The notes below the pieces were generated by a model. It worked only from the letters and a program-made list of their open reading frames with translations. It was not told the DNA's origin and did no database searches. From positions 1,806,593-1,870,592 of the forward strand of contig CAWGLW010000006.1 of assembly GCA_963823525.1 (NCBI GenBank): a DNA stretch of 64,000 nucleotides. Reading direction: 5' to 3'. The position numbers and the translations under genes are program-made. The stretch comes from CAWGLW01 sp963823525 (GTDB taxonomy: Bacteria; Pseudomonadota; Gammaproteobacteria; Steroidobacterales; Steroidobacteraceae). Below, piece after piece: positions 8,547-17,142 of the stretch (positions within the stretch are counted from its first letter, which is position 1; each line of letters starts with the position of its first letter).

Positions 8547-10541
8547 ATGACACGTCGGGAACTTGCCAATGCCATTCGCGCATTGAGCATGGATGCGGTT
8601 CAGCAGGCCAGGAGCGGGCATCCGGGCATGCCGATGGGCATGGCTGACATTGCCCAGGTGCTCTGGGGCGACTATCTGAAGCACAATCCGAACAATCCAC
8701 AGTGGCCGGACCGGGACCGCTTCGTGCTTTCGAACGGGCATGGATCGATGCTGCTGTACTCAGTGTTGCACCTGACCGGGTACCCGCTGGAGCTGGAGCA
8801 GCTGCGCAATTTCCGCCAGTTCGGTGCGCACACGGCAGGGCACCCGGAGGTGGAGCCGGCACTCGGGATCGAGACCACGACCGGTCCGCTTGGCCAGGGC
8901 ATCGCGAACGCGGTCGGCATGGCGCTGGCCGAGCAGATTCTCGCGACGACGTTCAATCGGCCCGGACACGAGATCATCGATCACCACACATGGGTTTTTC
9001 TCGGTGACGGCTGTCTCATGGAGGGTATCTCGCACGAGGCCTGTTCGCTCGCTGGCACGTTCAAACTGGGCAAGCTGATCTGCTTTTACGACGACAACGG
9101 TATTTCCATCGATGGTGAGGTCGCCGGATGGTTTACCGACGATACACCGAAGCGCTTTGAGGCCTATGGCTGGCAGGTCGTGCGTGACGTCGATGGTCAC
9201 GATCCCGAGGCGATCCGCCGTGCCATCGATACGGCCCGGACCGAGACGCAGCGCCCGACCCTGATCTGCTGCAAGACGATCATTGGCTGGGGTGCACCGA
9301 ACAAGCAGGGAACTGAGGCGACTCACGGTGCACCACTCGGTGAGGAAGAAATTGCCGCCGCGCGCAAGTTTCTGGGCTGGCCGCACGCGCCTTTCGTCGT
9401 ACCCCGGGAAATTCGCGAGGCCTGGGACGCGCGCAGGTCCGGCGCGGAGGCGGAGAAGGCCTGGCAGGCGAAGCTGCTGGCGTATCGGGCGTCAAACCCC
9501 GACCTGGCCGCCGAGCTCGAGCGCCGCCTGCGCGGGGAACTGCCTGAAGGCTGGCAGAAATCCGTCGAAGACTTCATCGCCGCCGCGGTCGCCGAACCAG
9601 GCAATCCGGCGACCCGGTCCTGCTCGCAGAAGGTTCTCAATGTGCTCGGCGCCGCACTGCCGGAAATGCTTGGCGGCTCGGCCGACCTGACCGGTTCAAA
9701 TAACACGAATCACAAGGGGTCGAAGACGGTCGCCGCCGGCGCGGGTGGCAACTACATCCATTACGGCGTGCGCGAATTCGGCATGTCGGCGATCATGAAC
9801 GGGCTGGCGCTGCACGGCGGATTCATTCCGTATGGAGGCACTTTCCTGGTGTTTTCGGATTACGCCCGCAACGCGGTCCGCATGTCGGCGTTGATGAAGC
9901 TTGGCGTGATTTATGTCTACACTCACGACTCGATCGGCCTGGGCGAGGACGGGCCGACCCATCAGCCGGTGGAGCACGTCGCGAGCCTGCGGCTGATCCC
10001 GGGCATGCATGTCTGGCGTCCCTGCGATATGGTGGAGACTGCCGTCGCCTGGGCCGCTGCGGTGGCGAGACGCGACGGACCCACCAGCCTCGTGCTGACG
10101 CGCCAGGGTCTGCCGGCGATGCCGCGCTCATCGCAGCAGCTGGCGGAGGTAGCGCGCGGTGGCTACGTGCTCAGGGCGAGCGAGGGCGAACCCGATTGCG
10201 TGCTGCTCGCGACCGGCTCGGAAGTGGCTCTTGCGATGGAGGCGGCTGAGGCGCTCGGTGCCGAGGGCGTTGCGGTGCAGGTGGTCTCGATGCCCTGCAC
10301 AGCAGTTTTCGATGCGCAGCCCGCTGCGTATCAGGATCGTGTGTTACCGCCGGGGGTGCCTGGTGTGGCGATCGAGGCGGGATCGCGCGAAGGGTGGTGG
10401 CGCTATGTATCCCGCGACGGCGCCGTCGTAGGAATGAGCAGCTTCGGGGCGTCCGCGCCGGCCGGTCAACTGTTCGAGCACTTCGGCTTCGCACCCGCGA
10501 ATGTCATCGGAACCGTAAAAGAACTGCTGAGGAATAAATAA
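8547..10541 (+). CDS. tkt: Transketolase
   Basis: Thiamine-diphosphate enzyme moving two-carbon units between sugar phosphates in the pentose phosphate (or Calvin) pathway. 664 residues, family length. The N-terminal half carries ARSGHPGMPMGMADI and the ThDP/Mg motif GDGCLMEGISHEA...DDNGISIDG. The central pyrimidine domain has GLGEDGPTHQPVEHVASLR, and a transketolase C-terminal domain follows. The ATG at 8547 has AGGAG upstream. Its TAA shares one base with the gap start, so translation is probably coupled in tkt-gap-pgk-pyk. Confidence 0.97.
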   Translation: MTRRELANAIRALSMDAVQQARSGHPGMPMGMADIAQVLWGDYLKHNPNNPQWPDRDRFVLSNGHGSMLLYSVLHLTGYPLELEQLRNFRQFGAHTAGHPEVEPALGIETTTGPLGQGIANAVGMALAEQILATTFNRPGHEIIDHHTWVFLGDGCLMEGISHEACSLAGTFKLGKLICFYDDNGISIDGEVAGWFTDDTPKRFEAYGWQVVRDVDGHDPEAIRRAIDTARTETQRPTLICCKTIIGWGAPNKQGTEATHGAPLGEEEIAAARKFLGWPHAPFVVPREIREAWDARRSGAEAEKAWQAKLLAYRASNPDLAAELERRLRGELPEGWQKSVEDFIAAAVAEPGNPATRSCSQKVLNVLGAALPEMLGGSADLTGSNNTNHKGSKTVAAGAGGNYIHYGVREFGMSAIMNGLALHGGFIPYGGTFLVFSDYARNAVRMSALMKLGVIYVYTHDSIGLGEDGPTHQPVEHVASLRLIPGMHVWRPCDMVETAVAWAAAVARRDGPTSLVLTRQGLPAMPRSSQQLAEVARGGYVLRASEGEPDCVLLATGSEVALAMEAAEALGAEGVAVQVVSMPCTAVFDAQPAAYQDRVLPPGVPGVAIEAGSREGWWRYVSRDGAVVGMSSFGASAPAGQLFEHFGFAPANVIGTVKELLRNK

Positions 10542-11536
10542 TGACTTTGAAAGTTGGTATCAATGGATTCGGTCGTATCGGGCGCATGGTGTTTCGTGCC
10601 GCCGCCAGGCATTTCGACGACATCGAGATCGTCGGGATCAACGACCTGCTCGAACCCGATTACCTGGCCTACATGCTGAAGTTCGACTCGGTTCATGGAC
10701 GCTTCAAGGGCGACATATCCGTTTCCGGAGACTCGATGACGGTCAACGGCCGGAAGATCCGGCTGACCGCGGAGACCGATCCGGCCAAGCTGAGGTGGGA
10801 CGAGGTTGGCGCGGACATCGTTATCGAGTCCACAGGCCTGTTCCTGACAAAGGAGACCGCGGGCAAGCACCTCGCGGCCGGTGCGAAGAAAGTGATCATG
10901 TCGGCACCGTCGAAGGACGACACGCCGATGTTCGTGTTCGGTGTGAACCACAAGTCCTACGCAGGCGAGACGATTGTCTCCAACGCCTCCTGCACGACGA
11001 ACTGCCTGGCGCCGATTGCGAAGGTGCTCAACGACACGTATGGCATCCGGCGCGGGCTGATGACAACCGTCCATGCTGCGACTGCGACGCAGAAGACAGT
11101 TGACGGCCCGTCGAAGAAAGACTGGCGTGGTGGCCGTGGCATTCTCGAGAACATCATTCCGTCGTCAACCGGTGCCGCAAAAGCCGTCGGCAAAGTCATA
11201 CCCGAACTGAACAAGAAGCTGACGGGCATGGCTTTCCGCGTGCCCACCTCTGACGTCTCAGTGGTCGATCTTACGGTCGAACTCGAAAAGGAAACCAGCT
11301 ACGAACAGATCTGTGCGGCGATGAAGGCCGCCTCTGAAGGGCCGATGAAAGGCGTGCTCGGTTACACGGAAGAGAAGGTCGTCGCCACGGACTTCCGCGG
11401 TGAGAGCTGCACTTCCGTGTTCGATGCCGAGGCCGGGATCGCGCTGGACAGTACCTTCGTCAAGGTCGTTTCCTGGTACGACAACGAGTGGGGCTACTCC
11501 TGTAAGATCCTCGAAATGGCACGCGTGATAGCCTGA
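10541..11536 (+). CDS. gap: Type I glyceraldehyde-3-phosphate dehydrogenase
   Basis: Interconverts glyceraldehyde-3-phosphate and 1,3-bisphosphoglycerate in glycolysis/gluconeogenesis. 331 residues; Rossmann motif GINGFGRIGRM at the N terminus, then GINDLLEP, whose Asp favours NAD over NADP. The catalytic Cys151 lies in SNASCTTNCLAP, with the HAATATQ segment downstream. The start codon overlaps the tkt stop by one base. A 118-bp gap without a clear terminator separates it from pgk. Confidence 0.98.
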   Translation: MTLKVGINGFGRIGRMVFRAAARHFDDIEIVGINDLLEPDYLAYMLKFDSVHGRFKGDISVSGDSMTVNGRKIRLTAETDPAKLRWDEVGADIVIESTGLFLTKETAGKHLAAGAKKVIMSAPSKDDTPMFVFGVNHKSYAGETIVSNASCTTNCLAPIAKVLNDTYGIRRGLMTTVHAATATQKTVDGPSKKDWRGGRGILENIIPSSTGAAKAVGKVIPELNKKLTGMAFRVPTSDVSVVDLTVELEKETSYEQICAAMKAASEGPMKGVLGYTEEKVVATDFRGESCTSVFDAEAGIALDSTFVKVVSWYDNEWGYSCKILEMARVIA

Positions 11537-11654
11537 TAAAAGACACGCCCGTATCGCTGCGCCGCTGCCGGTCAACAGGCCGGCCGTGGTGCGGCGCGCA
11601 TCTCCGATTTGACCTTTCCTGGTCTACTCCAATGCGGACTCCATGGAGGACAGC

Positions 11655-12848
11655 ATGGCATCGTTTCTGCAAATGACCGATCTCGATCTCGCCGGCAAGC
11701 GGGTGCTCATTCGCGAGGATCTCAATGTACCCGTGCACGACGGCGTTGTGACCAGCGACGCACGCATCCGGGCAGCGCTGCCGACCCTGCAGGCGGCGCG
11801 CGAGGCCGGGGCACACGTCATCGTGATGTCGCATCTTGGTCGTCCGGAAGAAGGCCGCTACGACGCGGCGCTTTCGCTGGAACCGGTGGCGACGCGAATC
11901 TCCGAGCTGCTCGGCAGCAAGGTGCGCTTCGAGCGCGACTGGCTGGACGGCGTGGCGTGCGAGCCGGGGGAGATCGTGCTGGTGGAAAACGTTCGATTCA
12001 ACAAAGGCGAGAAGAAAAATGACGACGCGCTCGCGAAACGGATGGCTGCCCTGTGCGACATCTACGTGATGGACGCCTTTGCGACGGCCCACCGTGCAGA
12101 GGCGAGCACCAACGGGGTTGGCAGATTCGCGCCCGTGGCATGCGCCGGGCCGCTGCTGGCCGGTGAGTTGGTCGCGCTCGAGAAGGCCTTGCACAGCCCG
12201 GCCCGGCCCCTGGTCGCAATCGTCGGAGGCTCGAAGGTGTCGACCAAGTTGACGGTGCTGGAGAACCTGCTCGGCCAGGTGGACAAACTGATCGTGGGCG
12301 GCGGTATTGCCAACACGTTCCTGGCGGCCTCCGGACAGCCGGTTGGCAAATCATTGTACGAGGCCGACATGACGGATATTGCGAGTGAGCTGCTGAGACG
12401 CTCGAATGAGTCCGGCGCGGAAATACCTTTGCCGACCGACGTCATCGTAGCGAAGGAGTTTTCAGCGTCGGCCGAGGCGGACGTCAAGCGGGTCGAGGCC
12501 GTCTCCGACGACGACATGATTCTCGATGTCGGCCCGGACACCGCTGAGCACTTCGCCGCCGCGTTGCAGGGTGCCGGCACGATTCTCTGGAACGGCCCGG
12601 TAGGGGTCTTCGAGTTCGACCAGTTCGGTGAGGGAACGCGCGTGCTGGCCAACGCCGTGGCGCGAAGCTCGGCGTTTTCGATCGCCGGAGGCGGCGATAC
12701 GATTGCTGCCATTGACAAGTACGGTGTCCGTCAGGATATCTCCTATATTTCGACCGCCGGTGGTGCGTTCCTCGAATTTCTCGAGGGCAAGACGCTCCCG
12801 GCGGTTGCAATGCTCGAGTCGCGCGCGGCGGGTTCCGGAGTCGTATGA
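11655..12848 (+). CDS. pgk: Phosphoglycerate kinase
   Basis: Transfers phosphate between 1,3-bisphosphoglycerate and ADP. 397 residues from the ATG at 11655, chosen because GGAGGA (11645-11650) sits at proper spacing; another in-frame ATG at 11643 would add four residues but lacks a ribosome site. Family marks: LIREDLNVPV at the N terminus, MSHLGRP, DAFATAHR, GGSKVSTKL and the C-terminal nucleotide loop GGGDT. Its stop overlaps the pyk start (ATGA). Confidence 0.97.
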   Translation: MASFLQMTDLDLAGKRVLIREDLNVPVHDGVVTSDARIRAALPTLQAAREAGAHVIVMSHLGRPEEGRYDAALSLEPVATRISELLGSKVRFERDWLDGVACEPGEIVLVENVRFNKGEKKNDDALAKRMAALCDIYVMDAFATAHRAEASTNGVGRFAPVACAGPLLAGELVALEKALHSPARPLVAIVGGSKVSTKLTVLENLLGQVDKLIVGGGIANTFLAASGQPVGKSLYEADMTDIASELLRRSNESGAEIPLPTDVIVAKEFSASAEADVKRVEAVSDDDMILDVGPDTAEHFAAALQGAGTILWNGPVGVFEFDQFGEGTRVLANAVARSSAFSIAGGGDTIAAIDKYGVRQDISYISTAGGAFLEFLEGKTLPAVAMLESRAAGSGVV

Positions 12849-14299
12849 TCGAAGACACCTCGCCGACACTGCGCCGGACCAAGATCGTCGCGACTCTTGG
12901 TCCGGCCACCGATGTTCCGGGGCAGCTCGAGCGCATCATTGCCCGCGGCGCGGACGTCGTGCGGCTTAATTTCTCTCACGGTCAGCCGGATGATCACCGT
13001 CACCGCGTCGAGGCCGTTCGCGCCGCCGCAGAAAAAGTGGGCAAGCACGTTGCGGTGCTCGGCGACCTGCAGGGTCCGAAGATACGTATCGCGCGATTTG
13101 CGACCGGTCCGGTCCAGTTGAACGACGGCGATGCCTTTGCGCTGGATGGGCAGCTCGACGAGGACGCCGGTAATCAGCGGGCTGTCGGGATCACTTACAA
13201 GCAGCTCGCGGATGATGTCGGCCCTGGCGATGAATTGATACTCGGCGACGGACAGGTTTCGCTCGAGGTCACTTCGGTCAGCGGCGGCCGGGTGGACTGC
13301 AGAGTCCTCAACGGCGGCGAGCTTGGCGACCAGAAGGGCATCAATCGCCGCGGTGGCGGGCTCTCTGCAAAAGCGCTGACCGACAAGGATCGCGACGACG
13401 TCAGGCTGGCCGCGAACCTCGGTGTCGATTACCTGGCCGTGTCATTCGTGAGGCAGGCAGCCGATGTGCACGAAGCGCGCGCCCTGCTGCGGGCCGCGGG
13501 CAGCGATGCGCGGCTGGTCGCGAAAATCGAACGCAGTGAGGCAATCCCGGCACTTGAAGAAATCATCCGGGCCAGTGATGCGGTGATGGTGGCGCGAGGT
13601 GACCTCGGAGTAGAGGTCGGCTACGCGCAGCTCACCGGCCTGCAGAAGCGGATCCTGGGCCTTGCGCGAAGCCTCGATCGTGTGACCATTACGGCGACCC
13701 AGATGATGGAGTCGATGATCAGCAGCCCGGTTCCAACGCGCGCCGAGGTATCGGATGTCGCGAACGCGGTCCTCGATGGCAGCGACGCCGTGATGCTCTC
13801 CGGGGAGTCTGCCGTCGGCAAATACCCGGTGCGCGCGGTGGCCGCGATGGCCGACGTCATCGAAGGAGCCGAAAAGTACCAGTTCGCTGCGGGGGGGCGT
13901 GACCTCGAGCGAATTGCCGGAGATGCGGAGCGCGTCGATCAGGCCATCGCGCACGCCGTGATGTTCACGACCGGTCAGCGCAAGGTCAAAGCGATCATCG
14001 CGCTGACCGAGTCGGGATCGACGCCACTGTGGATGTCCAGGATCCGCTCCGACATCCCGATCTACGCGTTCACTCCACATGAAGCGACCCGCCGACGTGT
14101 CGCGCTGTACCGCGGTGTGTACCCGATTCCGTTTGATATCCAGGGCACCGACCCGACCTTGCTTCACCGGGCCATTTTCCGGGAACTGCTGACCCGGGGC
14201 TACCTCCGTCCGGGCGATGAAATCATCCTGACGCTGGGCGAGTTGACCGGTGTTTCCGGCGGCACGAACACGATGAAACTGCTTGAAGTGCTCGCCTGA
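12845..14299 (+). CDS. pyk: Pyruvate kinase
   Basis: Last glycolytic step, converting phosphoenolpyruvate and ADP to pyruvate and ATP. 484 residues with TKIVATLGPATD and RLNFSHG at the N terminus, then KIERSEAI, the catalytic/metal segment VMVARGDLGVEVGY, and TATQMMESMI. The C-terminal domain begins near ALTESGSTPLW. It overlaps pgk by 4 bp (ATGA) and closes the tkt-gap-pgk-pyk unit. In related bacteria fructose-bisphosphate aldolase often follows; here a MoxR gene does, on the same strand after 90 bp. Confidence 0.97.
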   Translation: MIEDTSPTLRRTKIVATLGPATDVPGQLERIIARGADVVRLNFSHGQPDDHRHRVEAVRAAAEKVGKHVAVLGDLQGPKIRIARFATGPVQLNDGDAFALDGQLDEDAGNQRAVGITYKQLADDVGPGDELILGDGQVSLEVTSVSGGRVDCRVLNGGELGDQKGINRRGGGLSAKALTDKDRDDVRLAANLGVDYLAVSFVRQAADVHEARALLRAAGSDARLVAKIERSEAIPALEEIIRASDAVMVARGDLGVEVGYAQLTGLQKRILGLARSLDRVTITATQMMESMISSPVPTRAEVSDVANAVLDGSDAVMLSGESAVGKYPVRAVAAMADVIEGAEKYQFAAGGRDLERIAGDAERVDQAIAHAVMFTTGQRKVKAIIALTESGSTPLWMSRIRSDIPIYAFTPHEATRRRVALYRGVYPIPFDIQGTDPTLLHRAIFRELLTRGYLRPGDEIILTLGELTGVSGGTNTMKLLEVLA

Positions 14300-14389
14300 G
14301 CCCATTCAAACGAAACCCGCCGGTCGCATCGTCCGCGGACTGGCATAGAATTATCGGGCTACGCCCGCCTTCGAAACCGAGGATTGCCA

Positions 14390-15244
14390 GTGACACGGAA
14401 ATTTGCAGGAACCGAACGCTACGTTGCCACCGACGACCTGATGATGGCTGTCAACGCCGCCGTGACGCTCGCACGACCATTGCTCGTCAAGGGAGAGCCC
14501 GGTACCGGGAAAACCCAGCTGGCCGAGGAGATCGCCTCGGCACTGGACAAGCCACTGCATCGCTGGCACATCAAATCGACCACCAAGGCCCAGCACGGGC
14601 TGTACGAGTACGACGCCGTCTCCCGCCTGCGCGATTCGCAGCTCGGCGAGGAGAAAGTCCATGACATCGGCAATTACATCGTCAAGGGTCGTCTATGGGA
14701 AGCCTTTGACGGCGACGAACAGTCGGTTCTCCTGATTGACGAGATCGACAAGGCGGACATCGAGTTTCCGAATGACCTGCTGCTGGAACTCGATCGCATG
14801 GAGTTCTATGTTCACGAGACCCGGAAACTCGTCAAGGCGCGTCACCGGCCCATCGTCGTGATCACGAGCAATAACGAGAAAGAACTGCCGGACGCATTTC
14901 TGCGGCGCTGCTTTTTCCACTTCATCCGGTTCCCGGACGAAGAGACCATGACGCGAATCGTCGATGTGCATTACCCGAACCTGAAGCGCGAACTGCTCAG
15001 CGAAGCGCTGAATGCTTTCTACAAGGTACGCGAAGTGCCAGGTCTGAAAAAAAAGCCCTCCACGTCGGAATTGCTGGACTGGATCAAGCTGCTGCTCGCC
15101 GAGGATGTTCCACCGGAGGCGCTGCGAACCGACGATACGCGAAAGAGCCTGCCGCCTCTGCACGGGGCACTGTTGAAGAACGAGCAGGACGTACACCTGT
15201 TCGAGCAGTTGATCTTCCTGCAGCGGCGTCATTCCAGGCAATGA
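14390..15244 (+). CDS. MoxR-family AAA+ ATPase
   Basis: 284-residue AAA+ ATPase with Walker A GEPGTGKTQLAEE, Walker B SVLLIDEIDKAD, sensor 1 VVITSNNEKELPDAFLRRC and a helical lid. MoxR ATPases act as chaperones, usually with a partner VWA protein encoded next door, which is the case here. The start is GTG at 14390, with GAGGA six nucleotides upstream; a TTG two codons earlier has no ribosome site. TAGAAT at 14346-14351 could be a -10, without a clear -35. The client is unknown. Confidence 0.9.
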   Translation: MTRKFAGTERYVATDDLMMAVNAAVTLARPLLVKGEPGTGKTQLAEEIASALDKPLHRWHIKSTTKAQHGLYEYDAVSRLRDSQLGEEKVHDIGNYIVKGRLWEAFDGDEQSVLLIDEIDKADIEFPNDLLLELDRMEFYVHETRKLVKARHRPIVVITSNNEKELPDAFLRRCFFHFIRFPDEETMTRIVDVHYPNLKRELLSEALNAFYKVREVPGLKKKPSTSELLDWIKLLLAEDVPPEALRTDDTRKSLPPLHGALLKNEQDVHLFEQLIFLQRRHSRQ

Positions 15245-15263
15245 GGGATCCGCGGAACCGGTC

Positions 15264-16439
15264 ATGCTGACGGGCTTCTTCTATCGGCTGCGCGAGGCTG
15301 GCGTGCCGGTCTCGCTGACGGAATACCTGACCCTGCTTCAGGCCCTGGAGGCCGGCGTGGCCGGCTACAGTGCCGATGACTTCTACTATCTCTCGCGTAC
15401 GGCGCTGGTCAAGGACGAAAAGCACTTCGATCGATTTGACCGGACGTTTGCTGCTCACTTCAAGGGAATTGAGCAGGCGCTCGAAGACGGGCAGGCTGAC
15501 ATCCCCGAGGACTGGCTGCGCAAAACACTCGAACGGCTGTTTACCGACGAGGAGAAGGCCCGCATCGAGGCGCTTGGCGACTGGGAGAAGCTGATGCAGA
15601 CGCTCCAGGAGCGGCTCAAGGAACAGCAGAAGCGCCACGAGGGCGGCAGCAAGTGGATCGGGACCGGCGGCACTTCGCCGTTCGGCCACGGTGGCTTCAA
15701 CCCCGAGGGCATACGCATGGGTGGGCCGGGCGGTAACCGTCGTGCGGTGAAGGTCTGGGAGAAGCGCGACTATCGAAACCTCGATGATTCAGTGGAACTC
15801 GGTACACGCAACATCAAGGTCGCGCTGCGCAAGCTCCGGCGTTTCGCACGTGAAGGGGCCGCCGATCAGTTCGACCTGGACGGAACCATTGATTCCACTG
15901 CCCGTAACGCGGGTCTGCTCGACCTGAAGTTCATTCCGGAACGCCACAACGCCGTCAAGGTGCTGCTGTTTCTTGACGTGGGCGGGTCGATGGAAAGCCA
16001 CGTGCGCGTCTGCGAAGAACTCTTCTCGGCGGCGCGCAGCGAGTTCAAGCATCTCGAATATTTCTATTTCCACAATTTTATCTATGAGTCGGTCTGGAAA
16101 GATGGCCGGCGGCGGCATTCCGAACGCACGCCGGTGATGGAAATCCTGCGCACCTATCCGCCGGACTATCGAGTGATATTCGTTGGCGATGCAAGCATGA
16201 GCCCGTACGAAATCATGCAGCCCGGTGGCAGTATCGAGCACTGGAACGAGGAGGCCGGCGCGGTGTGGATGCAGCGAATCACGGCGCGTTTTCCACGACA
16301 CGCCTGGCTCAACCCGGAGCCAGAGCAACACTGGGATTACACGGCATCGATCGGTATTGCCCGGCAACTGCTTGGCGAGCGGATGTTTCCGCTGACCATC
16401 GATGGACTGGACCGCGGCATCCGCGCGCTCAAGGCCTGA
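15264..16439 (+). CDS. VWA domain protein, CoxE-like partner of MoxR
   Basis: 391 residues. The N-terminal half is charged and alpha-helical; a glycine-rich stretch (GGTSPFGHGGFNPEG) links it to a VWA domain. The MIDAS motif reads FLDVGGSM, so the usual D-x-S-x-S has Gly at the first Ser position. HNFIYESVW and VIFVGDASMSPYEI follow. It starts 19 bp after the MoxR stop, so the two are co-transcribed and probably form a metal-dependent ATPase-adaptor pair that remodels or inserts a cofactor into an unidentified target. Confidence 0.87.
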   Translation: MLTGFFYRLREAGVPVSLTEYLTLLQALEAGVAGYSADDFYYLSRTALVKDEKHFDRFDRTFAAHFKGIEQALEDGQADIPEDWLRKTLERLFTDEEKARIEALGDWEKLMQTLQERLKEQQKRHEGGSKWIGTGGTSPFGHGGFNPEGIRMGGPGGNRRAVKVWEKRDYRNLDDSVELGTRNIKVALRKLRRFAREGAADQFDLDGTIDSTARNAGLLDLKFIPERHNAVKVLLFLDVGGSMESHVRVCEELFSAARSEFKHLEYFYFHNFIYESVWKDGRRRHSERTPVMEILRTYPPDYRVIFVGDASMSPYEIMQPGGSIEHWNEEAGAVWMQRITARFPRHAWLNPEPEQHWDYTASIGIARQLLGERMFPLTIDGLDRGIRALKA

Positions 16440-16499
16440 GCGCGGGCGGGCCATGCGATCCTGGCCGGATCAGCCGGCCGGATCCCCGCGCTCTATTTT
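16438..16499 (+). terminator. Intrinsic terminator after the MoxR-VWA unit
   Basis: GAGCGCGGG (16438-16446) is complementary to CCCGCGCTC (16485-16493), with an inner GGCCGG...CCGGCC stem, followed by TATTTT. The left arm includes the last two bases of the VWA stop codon. There is no T-run on the other strand, so it acts for plus-strand transcripts only. Confidence 0.55.
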
Positions 16500-17050
16500 C
16501 AGCCCGCGCTGCCTTCCGACTTCAACGCCTTGATGTCCTCGAGGACGATGACCGAGTTCGTCTCGGGGTCCACCGATTCATAGTGCCGGACGATGCGACC
16601 CTGCGGGTCGATCAGGAAAGTATCGCGACGCGCGATTTCGACCAGGCCGGCGTACTTTTTCAGCACACCGTATTCCCTGGCCACCGTCTTCTCCGGGTCG
16701 GCGAGCAGGGTGAACGGCAGACCGTGCTTCTCGGCAAACGCCTTGTGCGATTCGACGTCATCCACGCTGATGCCGAGAATCACCGCACCTTCCTTGCGGA
16801 ATGCGAAAATGTTGTCGCGAAAGCCGCAGGCCTGCGTGGTGCAGCCCGGCGTGTCATCCTTCGGATAGAAATACAGGGCGACCCACTGCCCCTTGTAATC
16901 GGCCAGTTCATGCCAGTCGCCATGCTGATCCTGCAGCTTGAAGCCCGGCGCCGCGCTGCCAACGGCGGGTGCGCCGGCCAGCGCCGTACCCAGCAGGGCA
17001 AGGCTCGCTGCGATGATGATCGTGACCTGTTGCACAAATACTGAGCGCAT
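16499..17050 (-). CDS. Bcp/PrxQ-type peroxiredoxin with N-terminal export signal
   Basis: Thiol peroxidase that reduces hydrogen peroxide and alkyl hydroperoxides using thioredoxin-like donors. 183 residues from ATG 17050. The first ~26 form a hydrophobic signal or anchor (VTIIIAASLALLGTALAGA), unusual for Bcp, which is normally cytosolic. The peroxidatic Cys70 and putative resolving Cys75 lie in DDTPGCTTQACGFRDN. A longer frame upstream is Arg-rich, unlike a protein, and rejected. It is divergent from the patatin gene and may guard the envelope from peroxides; location is inference. Confidence 0.87.
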   Translation of the reverse strand: MRSVFVQQVTIIIAASLALLGTALAGAPAVGSAAPGFKLQDQHGDWHELADYKGQWVALYFYPKDDTPGCTTQACGFRDNIFAFRKEGAVILGISVDDVESHKAFAEKHGLPFTLLADPEKTVAREYGVLKKYAGLVEIARRDTFLIDPQGRIVRHYESVDPETNSVIVLEDIKALKSEGSAG

Positions 17051-17142
17051 ATCGGACCCCGCGGGCTGCAAAGTGGTGTGATGAGAAGAGCGTGCCATAC
17101 TAATCGCGGCCCGCCGTTGATGGAAGCGGACGCTTGACGCCG

